This document shows, one piece after another, positions 7,871 through 16,924 of a stretch of DNA of 46,010 nucleotides. Positions within the stretch are counted from its first letter, which is position 1; each line of letters opens with the position of its first letter. The stretch lies in contig JASEHH010000018.1 of NCBI GenBank assembly GCA_030017685.1, positions 1 through 46,010 of the forward strand, written 5' to 3'. The position numbers and the translations under genes are program-made. A model generated the notes under the pieces. That model was not told the origin of the DNA and searched no databases. It worked only from the letters and a program-made list of their open reading frames with translations. The DNA is from Thermodesulfobacteriota bacterium. Its GTDB lineage: Bacteria; Desulfobacterota; BSN033; UBA1163.

Positions 7871-10108
7871 TTACGCCTTCTCCCAGGCGTCTTTATCTAA
7901 ATTGGGGAAGGTGATCTTGCAGGAGCCGGGGTCGATTCCATCGACACGGGCAAAGCCATTCTCATCCAATGTGCCTTCTGCAACGGTGTTTCCGTCGGGC
8001 AGGGTCACCTTATATCGTTCGCCTGGGATGGGGTTGTCATCCTCATCGACCAACTCGATCTCAATCCAGCTCTTTTTCTCCTCATCTGCTTTATGCCTCT
8101 CCTCACCCGGGCTTGCGCTGGCTGCCATCGCAGGCTCCGCCGGAGGGGCCGGAGGCACAAGGGCAGCAGAGGCCGGTGCAACAGGAGGCCCACTGCCGCT
8201 ATTGATGTTGACGAGGGGACTTCCCTGGATAAAGATAGCCGCCGGGGTGAGAACGATACTGCTTCCCCCTACCTTGAGCTCGATACCGGTCATTCCCTCA
8301 ATCTTTACATTCATTCCTTTTAGATGGTAGGTCCCTGTCACATTTTCGCTGTGATTTGCATTGAAGCTCTCGATCATATTTCCCGTAACTTTAAGTGAGG
8401 ATGAGCCTGTCACCTCAACAGCCTTCTTGCCGCCGACTTTCAGGTTGTAGTCACTCTTGACCTCCCGAAACTCACTCTTTTCAACCATCACATGCTTATC
8501 GAATTCGATCTTCTCCTTCAAATCCCGCTTGACAATCAGATGCCGGTCGTTGCCAACGAGCTCCCGGCGATCGCTCTTCACACGGATATCGAGATCTTTC
8601 TCCGCATGGACGAAAATTTGTTCTTCGCCTTTCTTATCCTCGAAACGGATCTCATTGAAACCTTCTCCACCGATGGAGCTGTTCGTCTTGATCGTGCTCT
8701 TTGTCTTTTCGTCAGGGAGGGGGTAAGGAGGCATATAATCGGCATTGTAAACCCTGCCTGTGATAAGGGGCTGATCCGGGTCGCCTTCGAGAAAGTCGAT
8801 AACAACCTCCTGGCCGATTCGCGGGGTGAAGATAGCACCATACTGGCCACCGGCAAAGATGCTGGCCACACGTATCCAGCAGGAGGATTTGTCATCCTTC
8901 TTTCCTTCCCGGTCCCAGTGAAACTGGACTTTGATGCGGCCGTATTTGTCCGCGTAGATCTCCTCATCCTTCGGTCCTACGACCACCGCGGTCTGGATCC
9001 CTTTGACCACGGGCTTGGGGGTCTTTCTTTCTGGTCTGAAGACAACGGAGGAAGGGATGGAGATGAATTGATTCGTATAGCTAAACTTTTCTTTGGGATC
9101 AGCCAGTTCTTCGAGCGCCTGAGGTTGTTGGCCTTCGTGACGAATCTCCGCGAGAAGGTATTCCTGATTGAAGCTTTTGCGCTCATGGTCGATCAATTTG
9201 AATTTGAAGCCAGGGGTCAAACGGGGAGAGGTGCTCTTGCCCTCTGCCTTCTCTTTAAAGGTGATGGACTCCTCCAGGCGGACCTTGGTCAGTCCTTTCC
9301 CCCGGTTCTCCTCCACATATCTGCCCGGATAGTCATAGACTTCCAGTTTCTGATAGGATTTGTCCTGCTCTTTCGATGTTAAGTCGAGAGTGGGCTTTTC
9401 AAAATTGAAATCCCTCCGGGTCATCTTTCCGGAGAAGACTTTCTGAGAAAAAGCCAAATGGTAGACAAACTCTTGACCCGGCACCATCCCTATCGCGGGA
9501 TTGAAAGTGATCTCCTCCTCTCCTTCAATAGTCTGATAGGCGACTGTGCTGTCGCCAAAGACCAGCACATGTTTATCCTTTGCATGTTCAAAGAAGTAGA
9601 AGATGCCCTCCTCCTCACAAAGTCGGGAGATGAAGTCGAGATCGGTTTCACGATACTGGACGCAGTATTCCCTCTCCGGATATTTTCCCTGCAACCGGAA
9701 ATTGAAGCGGTCGCCTGTGATGCCCCCCTCCTGAAGGACCTGTTTAATGATGTCCTCGACTTTCTTGTTCTGGAAGATCCGGCAGTCCTGCTCCAAAGAC
9801 AGGAGCCAAAAGGTGGGGATCACCTCTGCCTCGTAAAAATAGAATCGTCCCTTGCTTCCATTCTGGATGAATTGACGGAGGACCCCATGAAGGTAGCGAT
9901 CGTTTTCTTCCCCGAGCAGAGTGAGAAGGGCTTCTTTTCCCACCATCTCGTCGAAGTTGATCTCATCCTGAGAGACCAGAGAGACATGAAGCGCAAAGGG
10001 TGAGGAGATTCCTTCAAAGAGTTTAAATCCCAACACCGCAGTTTGATAGGATACCCCCAGCACCTCAAAGAGAAATCTGGATTCATGGGCGGTCTGTCTC
10101 GGTGCCAT
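7871..10108 (-). CDS. vgrG: VgrG spike protein with C-terminal TTR-like extension
   Basis: A 745-aa TssI/VgrG. The first 350 residues correspond to the gp27-like base, the middle to the OB-fold and gp5-like needle with repetitive beta segments (around residues 480-620), then an Ala/Pro-rich linker (about 640-670) and a C-terminal domain at 678-745 resembling transthyretin-like/carboxypeptidase-regulatory folds (EGTLDENGFARVDGIDPG). In other T6SS such a TTR extension binds effectors. GGAGG lies six bases before the ATG and overlaps the clpV stop, so translation is probably coupled. It is the only vgrG in the window. Confidence 0.97.
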   Translation of the reverse strand: MAPRQTAHESRFLFEVLGVSYQTAVLGFKLFEGISSPFALHVSLVSQDEINFDEMVGKEALLTLLGEENDRYLHGVLRQFIQNGSKGRFYFYEAEVIPTFWLLSLEQDCRIFQNKKVEDIIKQVLQEGGITGDRFNFRLQGKYPEREYCVQYRETDLDFISRLCEEEGIFYFFEHAKDKHVLVFGDSTVAYQTIEGEEEITFNPAIGMVPGQEFVYHLAFSQKVFSGKMTRRDFNFEKPTLDLTSKEQDKSYQKLEVYDYPGRYVEENRGKGLTKVRLEESITFKEKAEGKSTSPRLTPGFKFKLIDHERKSFNQEYLLAEIRHEGQQPQALEELADPKEKFSYTNQFISIPSSVVFRPERKTPKPVVKGIQTAVVVGPKDEEIYADKYGRIKVQFHWDREGKKDDKSSCWIRVASIFAGGQYGAIFTPRIGQEVVIDFLEGDPDQPLITGRVYNADYMPPYPLPDEKTKSTIKTNSSIGGEGFNEIRFEDKKGEEQIFVHAEKDLDIRVKSDRRELVGNDRHLIVKRDLKEKIEFDKHVMVEKSEFREVKSDYNLKVGGKKAVEVTGSSSLKVTGNMIESFNANHSENVTGTYHLKGMNVKIEGMTGIELKVGGSSIVLTPAAIFIQGSPLVNINSGSGPPVAPASAALVPPAPPAEPAMAASASPGEERHKADEEKKSWIEIELVDEDDNPIPGERYKVTLPDGNTVAEGTLDENGFARVDGIDPGSCKITFPNLDKDAWEKA

Positions 10109-10110
10109 CT

Positions 10111-12738
10111 TTAACCTCCGAATTCGATCTTAAAGGAACCGTCTTCAGCCATATTCAAATGGACCTCCGAAAGCATGGCTCCTTCGCTCAGGCGTCCCAG
10201 AATCTCCCGGGACATCTGGGGCAGGATGGTTCCGTTCATCATATGGTCGATATTTCTCGCACCGGTTTCAACCTCGGTGCAGCGCTTCGAAATCTGATCG
10301 ACCACCTCAGGGGAGTAGACCAGTTTGATCTTATGGCTCTCCGCCATTCGCTTTGCCAGTTTATCGAGCTTGAGCGCCACAATCTCCCGGATGAAATTCG
10401 AATCGAGCGTATAGAAAGGGACGACGGTCATCCGGGCCAGGAGCGCGGGCTTGAAATGGTGGCTCAGAACCGGACGGGTGGTGTTGACCACCGTCTCCAG
10501 GGAAGCTCTTGCCTCACTTGAGCAGAGCTGGGTGATCACATCAGAGGCCAGGTTGCTGGTGAGGAAGAGGATGGTATTCTTGAAGTCGATGATCCGTCCT
10601 TCTCCATCGGAGAGCATGCCCTTGTCAAAGACCTGATAGAAGAGGTTCATCACATCGATATGGGCCTTCTCGCATTCGTCAATCAGGACAACGGAGTAAG
10701 GCCGTTGACGCACGGCTTCGGTCAACACCCCGCCCTCTCCGAAGCCAACATAGCCGGGCGGAGATCCGATCAAACGGCTGACAGTATGGGACTCCTGAAA
10801 CTCGCTCATGTTGATCGTGACCAGGTATTGATCGCCTCCGAAGAGAAGATCGGCAATAACCAGACCGGTTTCGGTCTTTCCGACACCGCTCGGTCCGACC
10901 AGGAGAAAAACACCCAGGGGCTGCTGGGGATCTTTCAACCCCGCTTTGGCTGATTTGATCACCTGTGTAATGATGGACAGGGCCTCGTCCTGGCCTTTTA
11001 TCCTCTGTTTGAGATTTTCTTCGAGGTTGAGGATATTTTTTGCCTCGTCCCGCAGGACCTTTCCGAGGGGAATTCCGGTCCAGTCTGAGACGACTTTGGC
11101 CACCACATCGGGATCGACCTCTGTTTTGATGAGGGAAGAATCTTTCTGGAGGCCGGACAGTTCAAGAAAGACCTCATCGATTGCCTTCTTAATTTCGGAT
11201 TGCTTCTCCTCAGGGGCGGCCTGGTTCTTGAGTTCATAAAACTGCTTTCTCAGATCGATGAGACGATGGGCAAGCTCCTTCTCCTTGAGCCAGCGCTCCT
11301 GAAGCTGAGCCACCTCCTCATTTAATGCTTTGATTTTTTCTTCCAGTTCCTGCGGTCGGCCTGGATCGATTTCGAGGCCGTGGAGTTGATCGCGTTCGAG
11401 AGCCTTCTTCTCCCGCTGGAGCGCCTGAATCGTTCGCTCCCGGTCTTCGATGAGATCGGGTTTGGCCGTGAGATGAATTTTGACACGGGCCGCACTCGTA
11501 TCGAGAAGATCGACGGCCTTGTCCGGCAACTGCCTGCCGGAGATATAACGGCTGGAGAGTTCGGCTGCGGCCAGAATGGCGTCGTCCCGCACGATTACGC
11601 CATGGGCCTCCTCATATTTGCTCTTCAACCCTCTCAGGATGAGAACCGCTGTCTCCACCGAGGGTTCCTCAAGCTTCACCAACTGAAATCGGCGGGCCAG
11701 GGCCGCATCCTTCTCAAAATATTTCTTATATTCTGACCAGGTGGTGGCCGCAATCGTCCGGAGTTCACCGCGGGCCAGGGCCGGTTTTAAAAGATTGGCC
11801 GCATCGCTTCCGCCTGTGGGGCCTCCTGCGCCGATGAGCGTATGGGCCTCATCGATGAAGAGGATGATCGGTTTCGGAGAAGCCTTGATCTCGTTGATCA
11901 CGGACTTGAGCCTGTTTTCAAACTCACCCTTTACTCCTGCTCCGGCCTGAAGAAGCCCCATATCGAGCCCTAAGATGGTGACTCCCTTCAGAATGTCCGG
12001 GACATCTCCTTCCACGACCCTCAGAGCCAATCCCTCCACCACAGCCGTTTTTCCCACTCCGGCCTCGCCCACGGCAATGGGATTGTTCTTCCTTCTCCGG
12101 GCGAGAATGTCGATCATCTGGTGGATCTCCCGATCGCGACCGAAGACAGGATCGATCTCTCCGGTTGCCGCCTTCTTTGTAAAATCGGTACAGAAACGGG
12201 CAAGCGCGGTTCCTTCTCCCGGAGGCCCTGGCTCCCGCGCCGCTCTTTCAGCAGGAGAGGGATGCTCAATCGAACCTTTTAAAATATTTCCAAATTGGGA
12301 AAGAAGGGCTTCGCGGCCAATGGGGCGCAGAAGATCGACATAGCGGCCTGTGGCAAACTGGGTAGGTTTGGCCAGGAAAGCGAGAAGAAGAGCGCCTGAT
12401 CGGATTCGATTCTCTTCGAGATCAACGGACGAGGTCAACCAGGCATCCTGAAACCATTCTAAGAGGAGCGGAGAAAATACGGGTTTTGAGGCATTGCCTG
12501 TTCGAAACTCTTCAATGGTCTGATCGATTGTTTTTTTCACCCTTCCGACATCGAGGTCAAATTGGCGGAAGATGAGGGGAAGGTCTGATTGGGATTCTTC
12601 AAGGAGTTTGGTCAGATAGTGTTCCACGGTCACTTCGTAGTGGGTTCGTGAGACGCAGAGACCGGCGGCTCCTTCCAGGACTCGCGTGCAGTAAGTATTC
12701 AATCGATTCAAAAGGGTTTTAATGTCAACGGTGATCAT
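10111..12738 (-). CDS. clpV: T6SS sheath-disassembly ATPase ClpV (TssH)
   Basis: An 875-aa AAA+ protein of the ClpB/ClpV family. An N-terminal repeat domain covers about residues 1-150, then two nucleotide-binding domains with Walker A motifs GEAGVGKT (224-231) and GPSGVGKT (615-622); Walker B ILFIDEA is at 292-298. A short coiled middle domain lies at about 430-510, shorter than in ClpB, as expected for ClpV. The enzyme recycles contracted TssB/TssC sheaths in the cytoplasm. It follows tssG after a 260-bp repeat-filled spacer and is separated from vgrG by two bases. Confidence 0.96.
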   Translation of the reverse strand: MITVDIKTLLNRLNTYCTRVLEGAAGLCVSRTHYEVTVEHYLTKLLEESQSDLPLIFRQFDLDVGRVKKTIDQTIEEFRTGNASKPVFSPLLLEWFQDAWLTSSVDLEENRIRSGALLLAFLAKPTQFATGRYVDLLRPIGREALLSQFGNILKGSIEHPSPAERAAREPGPPGEGTALARFCTDFTKKAATGEIDPVFGRDREIHQMIDILARRRKNNPIAVGEAGVGKTAVVEGLALRVVEGDVPDILKGVTILGLDMGLLQAGAGVKGEFENRLKSVINEIKASPKPIILFIDEAHTLIGAGGPTGGSDAANLLKPALARGELRTIAATTWSEYKKYFEKDAALARRFQLVKLEEPSVETAVLILRGLKSKYEEAHGVIVRDDAILAAAELSSRYISGRQLPDKAVDLLDTSAARVKIHLTAKPDLIEDRERTIQALQREKKALERDQLHGLEIDPGRPQELEEKIKALNEEVAQLQERWLKEKELAHRLIDLRKQFYELKNQAAPEEKQSEIKKAIDEVFLELSGLQKDSSLIKTEVDPDVVAKVVSDWTGIPLGKVLRDEAKNILNLEENLKQRIKGQDEALSIITQVIKSAKAGLKDPQQPLGVFLLVGPSGVGKTETGLVIADLLFGGDQYLVTINMSEFQESHTVSRLIGSPPGYVGFGEGGVLTEAVRQRPYSVVLIDECEKAHIDVMNLFYQVFDKGMLSDGEGRIIDFKNTILFLTSNLASDVITQLCSSEARASLETVVNTTRPVLSHHFKPALLARMTVVPFYTLDSNFIREIVALKLDKLAKRMAESHKIKLVYSPEVVDQISKRCTEVETGARNIDHMMNGTILPQMSREILGRLSEGAMLSEVHLNMAEDGSFKIEFGG

Positions 12739-12998
12739 AACTGTTTTCTCCTATGATGGAATGTTGGAATCATGGAACATTGGAATATTGATGAATTAGT
12801 AAAAAGTCGTCATTCCCGTGAAAACGGGAATCCAGGGGAATTCTAAGTGCCTAAAAAGACTGGATTCCTGCTTGCGCAGGAATGACAGAAAATATCTCTT
12901 CAGACTTTTTGCGAGACCATCAATATTGGTTAAAAAAACAAAAATTTTTCACTTTATCTCTTTAAACCCATTCTTCCATCATTCCATTATTCCAATTT
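12739..12998. repeat. Spacer tssG-clpV: dispersed hairpin pair flanked by GGAAT-word arms
   Basis: No gene is visible. From 12807 to 12887 two hairpins of the dispersed family occur head to head: CATTCCCGTGAAAACGGGAA and TTCCTGCTTGCGCAGGAA, each followed or preceded by TCCAG/CTGGA. On the left (about 12757-12795) the DNA consists of variants of the word GGAAT/GGAACAT, and on the right (about 12969-12997) of the complementary ATTCC word, so the whole spacer is an imperfect nested palindrome. A regulatory effect on clpV is possible but not shown. Confidence 0.7.
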
Positions 12999-14018
12999 TC
13001 AAGGTGCTCCTTGTGGAGGAAAGGTGGCTTTCACTTCAGCGAGATGGTCGAGGGAGAAGACCCAGGTGTCCAGGCCAAGCCTTGACCACTCCGATCCTCC
13101 CAGAGAGACCGTCTCCGCCTCTTTCTCCGCAAGGATCAGTTCAATATCATACTCTAAGACATCTAAAAGATAGAACTTCGTCAGAAAGGCAAGCCTCTGA
13201 TGATCAACGCTTCCCGGAAGGAGGCAGTGGAAAGGATTGCTTTTCAACGGGCCGATCCGTAGTCGGAATTTTCCCATCCGGTCATCGATCTCCTCTCCGA
13301 GAAAGCTCTCCTCTCCGAGACCGCTTTTAGCCTTTCCAATGACGAGCCTCTGATCCAAAGGGATTTTGACGACCCGCTTCACACAGGGGATGACCTCTAC
13401 GGGTATTTTCCCCAGAGCATCGTGAAGAAGAGCCTGGAGTCCGGAGGCCGATTTGGGGAATTGGGTGAAGAGGCCTGTGTAACGGATCAGGGAGTACGAT
13501 TCCGGAAGATCCTTTCTCAACTCCTTTTCTCCCAGGCCGATCAGGCAGAAGAGCTTTCCAAGAACCTCCGGGTTATTCTCTTCGATCACCTGGAGAAAGA
13601 GACGATACTTGACCCAGCAGCGGAAGAGAAGAAGGTAGAGACGGTGGTTGAAGATATCGATGAAGTCCCGGGTAACGGACATATCTTCGGCGGCTTCATC
13701 GAGGAGGTCCTCCGTATAGAAGGTGGGGAGAGGAGAGGAGGAGCCGTAGAGTCCGAGGTGCGTGGCGGTGATGAAGAAGAGGGGTTTTTCGCGATCGCCT
13801 TCTTCGATCTTGGCCACATCCGCCGGAGGGAAAGAGAGGGAGAGCTCGGGTCGAATGCGGATATATTCCTCTTCGGCCGATTTCTTCTCTCCGGGCTTTT
13901 CGAGGTGGTGGAGGAAAAGTCGCAGAAGTCTCATCACCTGGAAGAAGGAGAATTCGTGGGCCTTCCCGAGGAGGTCTGATTTCAGATGAGAGGGTGATCC
14001 CCGATCCTGGCCGGCCAT
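12999..14018 (-). CDS. tssG: T6SS baseplate protein TssG
   Basis: A 339-aa protein of the TssG/ImpH family. The N-terminal helix contains the family pattern HEFSFFQVMRLLRLF, and the mid-protein region has the typical FIDIFNHRLYLLLFRCW segment that packs against TssF. TssG and TssF form the wedge of the T6SS baseplate (TssEFGK). The gene overlaps the 3' end of tssF by 37 bases, and AGGAGAG precedes its ATG, so the two are translationally coupled, which fits their 1:2 complex. Confidence 0.95.
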   Translation of the reverse strand: MAGQDRGSPSHLKSDLLGKAHEFSFFQVMRLLRLFLHHLEKPGEKKSAEEEYIRIRPELSLSFPPADVAKIEEGDREKPLFFITATHLGLYGSSSPLPTFYTEDLLDEAAEDMSVTRDFIDIFNHRLYLLLFRCWVKYRLFLQVIEENNPEVLGKLFCLIGLGEKELRKDLPESYSLIRYTGLFTQFPKSASGLQALLHDALGKIPVEVIPCVKRVVKIPLDQRLVIGKAKSGLGEESFLGEEIDDRMGKFRLRIGPLKSNPFHCLLPGSVDHQRLAFLTKFYLLDVLEYDIELILAEKEAETVSLGGSEWSRLGLDTWVFSLDHLAEVKATFPPQGAP

Positions 14019-15742
14019 TGATAGCTCTCTCCTTTTGCCACTTCCTGGACAGTCAACCGGGTGAAATGGTTGAGAGAGGCGTAGTTACCCAGAAAGTGAT
14101 CCAAGATACATCCGAAAAGATACATGTCTCCCTGACTCGCAAATTTCTCCTGACGAAGTTTCAGCTCGATCTCCTGACCCCGCATCAGGATGCCCGAGAC
14201 CAACCGGTCGGAAAGTCTGGCCTCAAGGCCTTCGATTCCCTCGATTCGCTTTCGATTGGCCAGGTTATGAGTCCGGTTGCGGCTTCCCGGAAAGATATAC
14301 TGTTCGAGAAGGGCTTTTAAATTTTCCGTGCGGGCCAGGGAGAGGTAATTGAGGAAGAGGTGGGCCAGAAGGCGCCATCTCAGGTTCTCTCCTCCCTTCT
14401 CGCCCTCCTTTTTTCCCTCCAGCGGAGGCAGGAGGCTGATCGTAGGGGGCTGGATATTTTTGAATTCCACGGGTTCGGGAGAACTGCTCGTCGGAAGAGA
14501 GACATCCCCCAGCCGAAGATTTTCAGGAAGCGCCCCATTTGTACAGAGAAGTTGAATGGAGAGGGTTTCGGAGGGAGGTGAGCCAATTCCAGGTGGATAG
14601 GCGATTGAGAGAAAGAGATCGAACATCTCCCTGAGGGGAGATTGACGGATGGTCAACCGATAAACCGGATGAGCCTGGGGATCGGGATTGAAGACCTCAA
14701 AGGGCACATACTGCCTCTCCTGGGCGGTCCCCTGAATATATCCGACCACACTTTGAACGGAGTAGACCTGATAATGTTCAGGATTGGAACCGGCAGGTCG
14801 AATGAGATATTTTGTCATTCGGTGGTCGATCTGGATAGGGTCAGCATCATGAGGAAAGAGGTTGATCGCAGGCGTCACAGAGAGGACGAAGTGATCTTTC
14901 TTGATCCGGGGAGCGGAGAAAGGGAGATCGTGGAGTTCAAAATGGATCTCAAATCTGGAACCCCCTCCACGCTCCTCCCAACGCTCCCATCCGGTCAGAT
15001 CGAGGAAAAGGAATTTCTGCGGGGAGATGAAATATTCCTGAAGGATCCGGTAGCCGGGAAAGGCATGGGAGGGATAAGGGATGAGGGGTTCCTTATCGGA
15101 AAAGCCGATGGGTTTTAAATCCTCCGGACCGAGAGAGCAGGGCTTGCCTTTTTCAAGAGGCTTGATGTGGATCCGGCGAAGATGGCGCCTCAGGAGAAGA
15201 TAGAGATCAGAGGCATCCGGATAGTCTCCTGCGAGAAAGAGCCTCAGGGTTTTTGGCTGCCAGTCGGAGAGCTTCATTCCCTTTGTCTCAAAAAGGAGCT
15301 TGATCAGGGGCGGCTGGCCGGAGGGCTGAGTAAAAGTCGCATCCAACAGGGTGAGAGGATGGACCTCCACCTCATAGGAGGTCCTGAAAAGGCAGGAGGT
15401 TCCCTCAACGGGAACAGAGGCAATTTGAATTTCCGGGGGTATGGTCATCGATTGCCTGAGGCTGGGCTTTGGCGTGAAGGCGATCAGTGTGGTCGAAGGG
15501 ATCGGCCTGAGGTAATGGGGCCAGATCAATTGCATCAGCTCATTGATGATCTCCGGAAACTCATCATCCAGTTTCTGTCTGAGAAGGGCAGTGAGAAAGG
15601 CGACGCCTTCAAGCAAGCGCTCCACATCCGGATCCGGAGTGGCGCCAGCCAACATTGGAGCAAGGGCAGGGTGGGCTCTTGAAAACTCCTTGCCAAGGTC
15701 TCTCAGATGGGACAGTTCTTCCTGAAAGTAACGATTGAACAT
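13982..15742 (-). CDS. tssF: T6SS baseplate protein TssF
   Basis: A 586-aa protein of the TssF/ImpG/VasA family, of the usual length. It opens with the family signature NRYFQEELSHLRDLG followed by AHPALAPML, and contains the early FPEIINELMQLIWPHYLRPIP block. It forms the baseplate wedge with TssG. The ATG at 15742 lacks a clear Shine-Dalgarno sequence, and the 650 bp upstream are filled with repeats and an insertion, so expression may rely on read-through from tssE or on a promoter not recognised here. Confidence 0.95.
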   Translation of the reverse strand: MFNRYFQEELSHLRDLGKEFSRAHPALAPMLAGATPDPDVERLLEGVAFLTALLRQKLDDEFPEIINELMQLIWPHYLRPIPSTTLIAFTPKPSLRQSMTIPPEIQIASVPVEGTSCLFRTSYEVEVHPLTLLDATFTQPSGQPPLIKLLFETKGMKLSDWQPKTLRLFLAGDYPDASDLYLLLRRHLRRIHIKPLEKGKPCSLGPEDLKPIGFSDKEPLIPYPSHAFPGYRILQEYFISPQKFLFLDLTGWERWEERGGGSRFEIHFELHDLPFSAPRIKKDHFVLSVTPAINLFPHDADPIQIDHRMTKYLIRPAGSNPEHYQVYSVQSVVGYIQGTAQERQYVPFEVFNPDPQAHPVYRLTIRQSPLREMFDLFLSIAYPPGIGSPPSETLSIQLLCTNGALPENLRLGDVSLPTSSSPEPVEFKNIQPPTISLLPPLEGKKEGEKGGENLRWRLLAHLFLNYLSLARTENLKALLEQYIFPGSRNRTHNLANRKRIEGIEGLEARLSDRLVSGILMRGQEIELKLRQEKFASQGDMYLFGCILDHFLGNYASLNHFTRLTVQEVAKGESYQWPARIGDHPLI

Positions 15743-15899
15743 GGGTTAGTTTGCGGTGAATGGCCTAATCGAAAATAAATAATACCTAAATTGAGCGATT
15801 CTTAATACTATTTTTAAACATAAACCCTTCTGGATTCCCGTTTTCACGGGAATGACATTTGCATTCATTAGGTGATAGTCGTCATTCCTGCGGAAGCAG

Positions 15900-16177
15900 A
15901 GATTTTAAGGTGGCACATAATTTTACATTTCTTTTCTGGCGCATTAGACATATTCGAGACAATGGATTGACTCGCCGCATTTGTAGTAAAATAAAATATG
16001 GCGGTAATTTCTGGAGCCGAGTTTTTTGGTAGAACATGGAATACCCTAAAAATAGGCTTTTGGGAGTCATGTTTTTAAGAAAACCGCCATAATTAATTGG
16101 ACACAATTGCGGCCTAATTCTCAGCTAAAATAGAAAGAGATGGCCTAAACGTAAAATAAACTGTACCTTTAAAATCT
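15900..16177. mobile_element. 278-bp MITE-like insertion inside a dispersed hairpin
   Basis: The segment starts AGATTTTAAGGT and ends with the near-complement ACCTTTAAAATCT, so it has terminal inverted repeats of about 12 bases with one indel. On both sides stands the same 12-mer CTGCGGAAGCAG (15888-15899 and 16178-16189), which is the stem-loop centre of the dispersed hairpin; removing the insert with one copy restores an intact hairpin CATTCCTGCGGAAGCAGGAA. An internal inverted repeat ATGGCGGT / ACCGCCAT lies at about 15998 and 16085. No transposase is encoded. The features fit a non-autonomous element with a target-site duplication. Confidence 0.6.
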
Positions 16178-16269
16178 CTGCGGAAGCAGGAATCCAGTAT
16201 TCTTGAAGTAATGACTAACGAAAAAACCGCTCAATTTAGGTAATAGAAGTGGATTTATCATCTTTATAT

Positions 16270-16355
16270 GTCATTGCGAGCCCGAAGGGCGTGGCAATCT
16301 TGTTTTTTTTGGGATTGCTTCGTTGTCCCGCTATGATGGGACTCCTCGCAATGAG
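16270..16355. repeat. Dispersed CATTGCGAGC hairpin element
   Basis: The element runs from GTCATTGCGAGCCCGAAGGG to CCTCGCAATGAG. The ends are complementary (CATTGCGAG / CTCGCAATG), with an internal GTGGCAATC / GGGATTGCTTC pair. It ends 38 bp after the tssE stop on the transcribed strand. Its type is common between genes in deltaproteobacterial genomes. It might act in mRNA processing; that is inference. Confidence 0.6.
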
Positions 16356-16392
16356 ATTTGTGATTTGCAAATAGCTATCGGCCTGTGCTTTT

Positions 16393-16836
16393 TCAGCCCA
16401 CGATATTAATTTTTCCTTCGTTGTCAACCGTGGTCTCTAAGAAAATCTGGGTCTTCGATTCCGAAACAAGCCTTCCAGTGATTTGAAACCGGATCGTCAG
16501 GGGATCGGCGTGCAGATCCGCCTCTCCTTCCTCCTGATCGACCAGGTTGACCCTTACTCCCTTAAGGCGTGGTTCATATTTCTGGATGGCCAGCCGGATG
16601 GCCTTCTCAATCTCCTTCTTCGGGTTTGTCTCTGTTTTAGGAAGGGTGAGGAAGAAATCGGTAAAGTCAGGCGTTCCGTAATCCTCCGCAATGGGGACGT
16701 TTCCCTGTTTGGTGTTGAGGATTCTCTGTAAATGCCTGATGACCGAATCCACGATCCTTCGAGGGTCTTCCTTGCCCCGTCTCGCCGGCTCTTTCTCCCA
16801 GGCTTGAAGTCTCTCTAAAAGTCTTTCCTCCCTCAT
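16393..16836 (-). CDS. tssE: T6SS baseplate protein TssE (gp25-like)
   Basis: A 147-aa protein of the GPW/gp25 family. It shows the N-terminal ERLQAWE segment, a central helix with SVIRHLQRILNT followed by the conserved GNVPIAEDYGTPDF block, and the EKAIRLAIQKYEPRL segment with the E-P-R-L motif. TssE nucleates the sheath on the baseplate. AAGGG lies seven bases before the ATG. It starts 13 bases after the fossil hcp tail and 72 bases after the hcp stop. Confidence 0.95.
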   Translation of the reverse strand: MREERLLERLQAWEKEPARRGKEDPRRIVDSVIRHLQRILNTKQGNVPIAEDYGTPDFTDFFLTLPKTETNPKKEIEKAIRLAIQKYEPRLKGVRVNLVDQEEGEADLHADPLTIRFQITGRLVSESKTQIFLETTVDNEGKINIVG

Positions 16837-16849
16837 GAGAATTCCCTTC

Positions 16850-16924
16850 TTACGCTACTCTCCATTCGTCCATAAACTCTATACCACCACTCTCATAGGT
16901 CCTCAGAATCACCTTTGAGAATCC
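16850..16924 (-). pseudogene. Fossil C-terminal tail of an hcp gene
   Basis: Read in the frame +1 relative to the end of the preceding hcp, these bases encode GFSKVILRTYESGGIEF followed by MDEWRVA and a stop. This is a second Hcp-like C-terminus: TYESGGIEF is encoded again by near-identical DNA at 16947-16978 inside the intact hcp. The fossil overlaps the last five codons of that gene. It has no start and no ribosome site. It is what a recombination between tandem hcp copies would leave behind. Confidence 0.8.

Larger units (their letters stand above)
15743..16392. repeat. Spacer tssE-tssF: nested inverted repeats and dispersed hairpins
   Basis: No gene can be supported. Outer 15-base arms at 15783-15797 and 16228-16242 are exact inverted repeats. 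Inside lies a hairpin of the dispersed CATTCCCG family (15830-15856) and a second one split by an insertion (see 15900-16177). From 16270 to 16355 is another well-formed dispersed element, beginning CATTGCGAGCCCGAAGGGCG and ending CCTCGCAATGAG. A TGGCCTAA-cG-AAAATAAA block occurs at 15761 and again at 16141. Confidence 0.7.

Noticed and set aside
8492-9382. A 296-codon plus-strand open frame opposite vgrG
   Set aside because: Antisense shadow of vgrG; no motif and no start signal.
15882-16106. A 74-codon minus-strand frame inside the MITE-like element
   Set aside because: It begins in the internal inverted repeat, has no ribosome site and ends in the element border; short elements of this type normally carry no gene.
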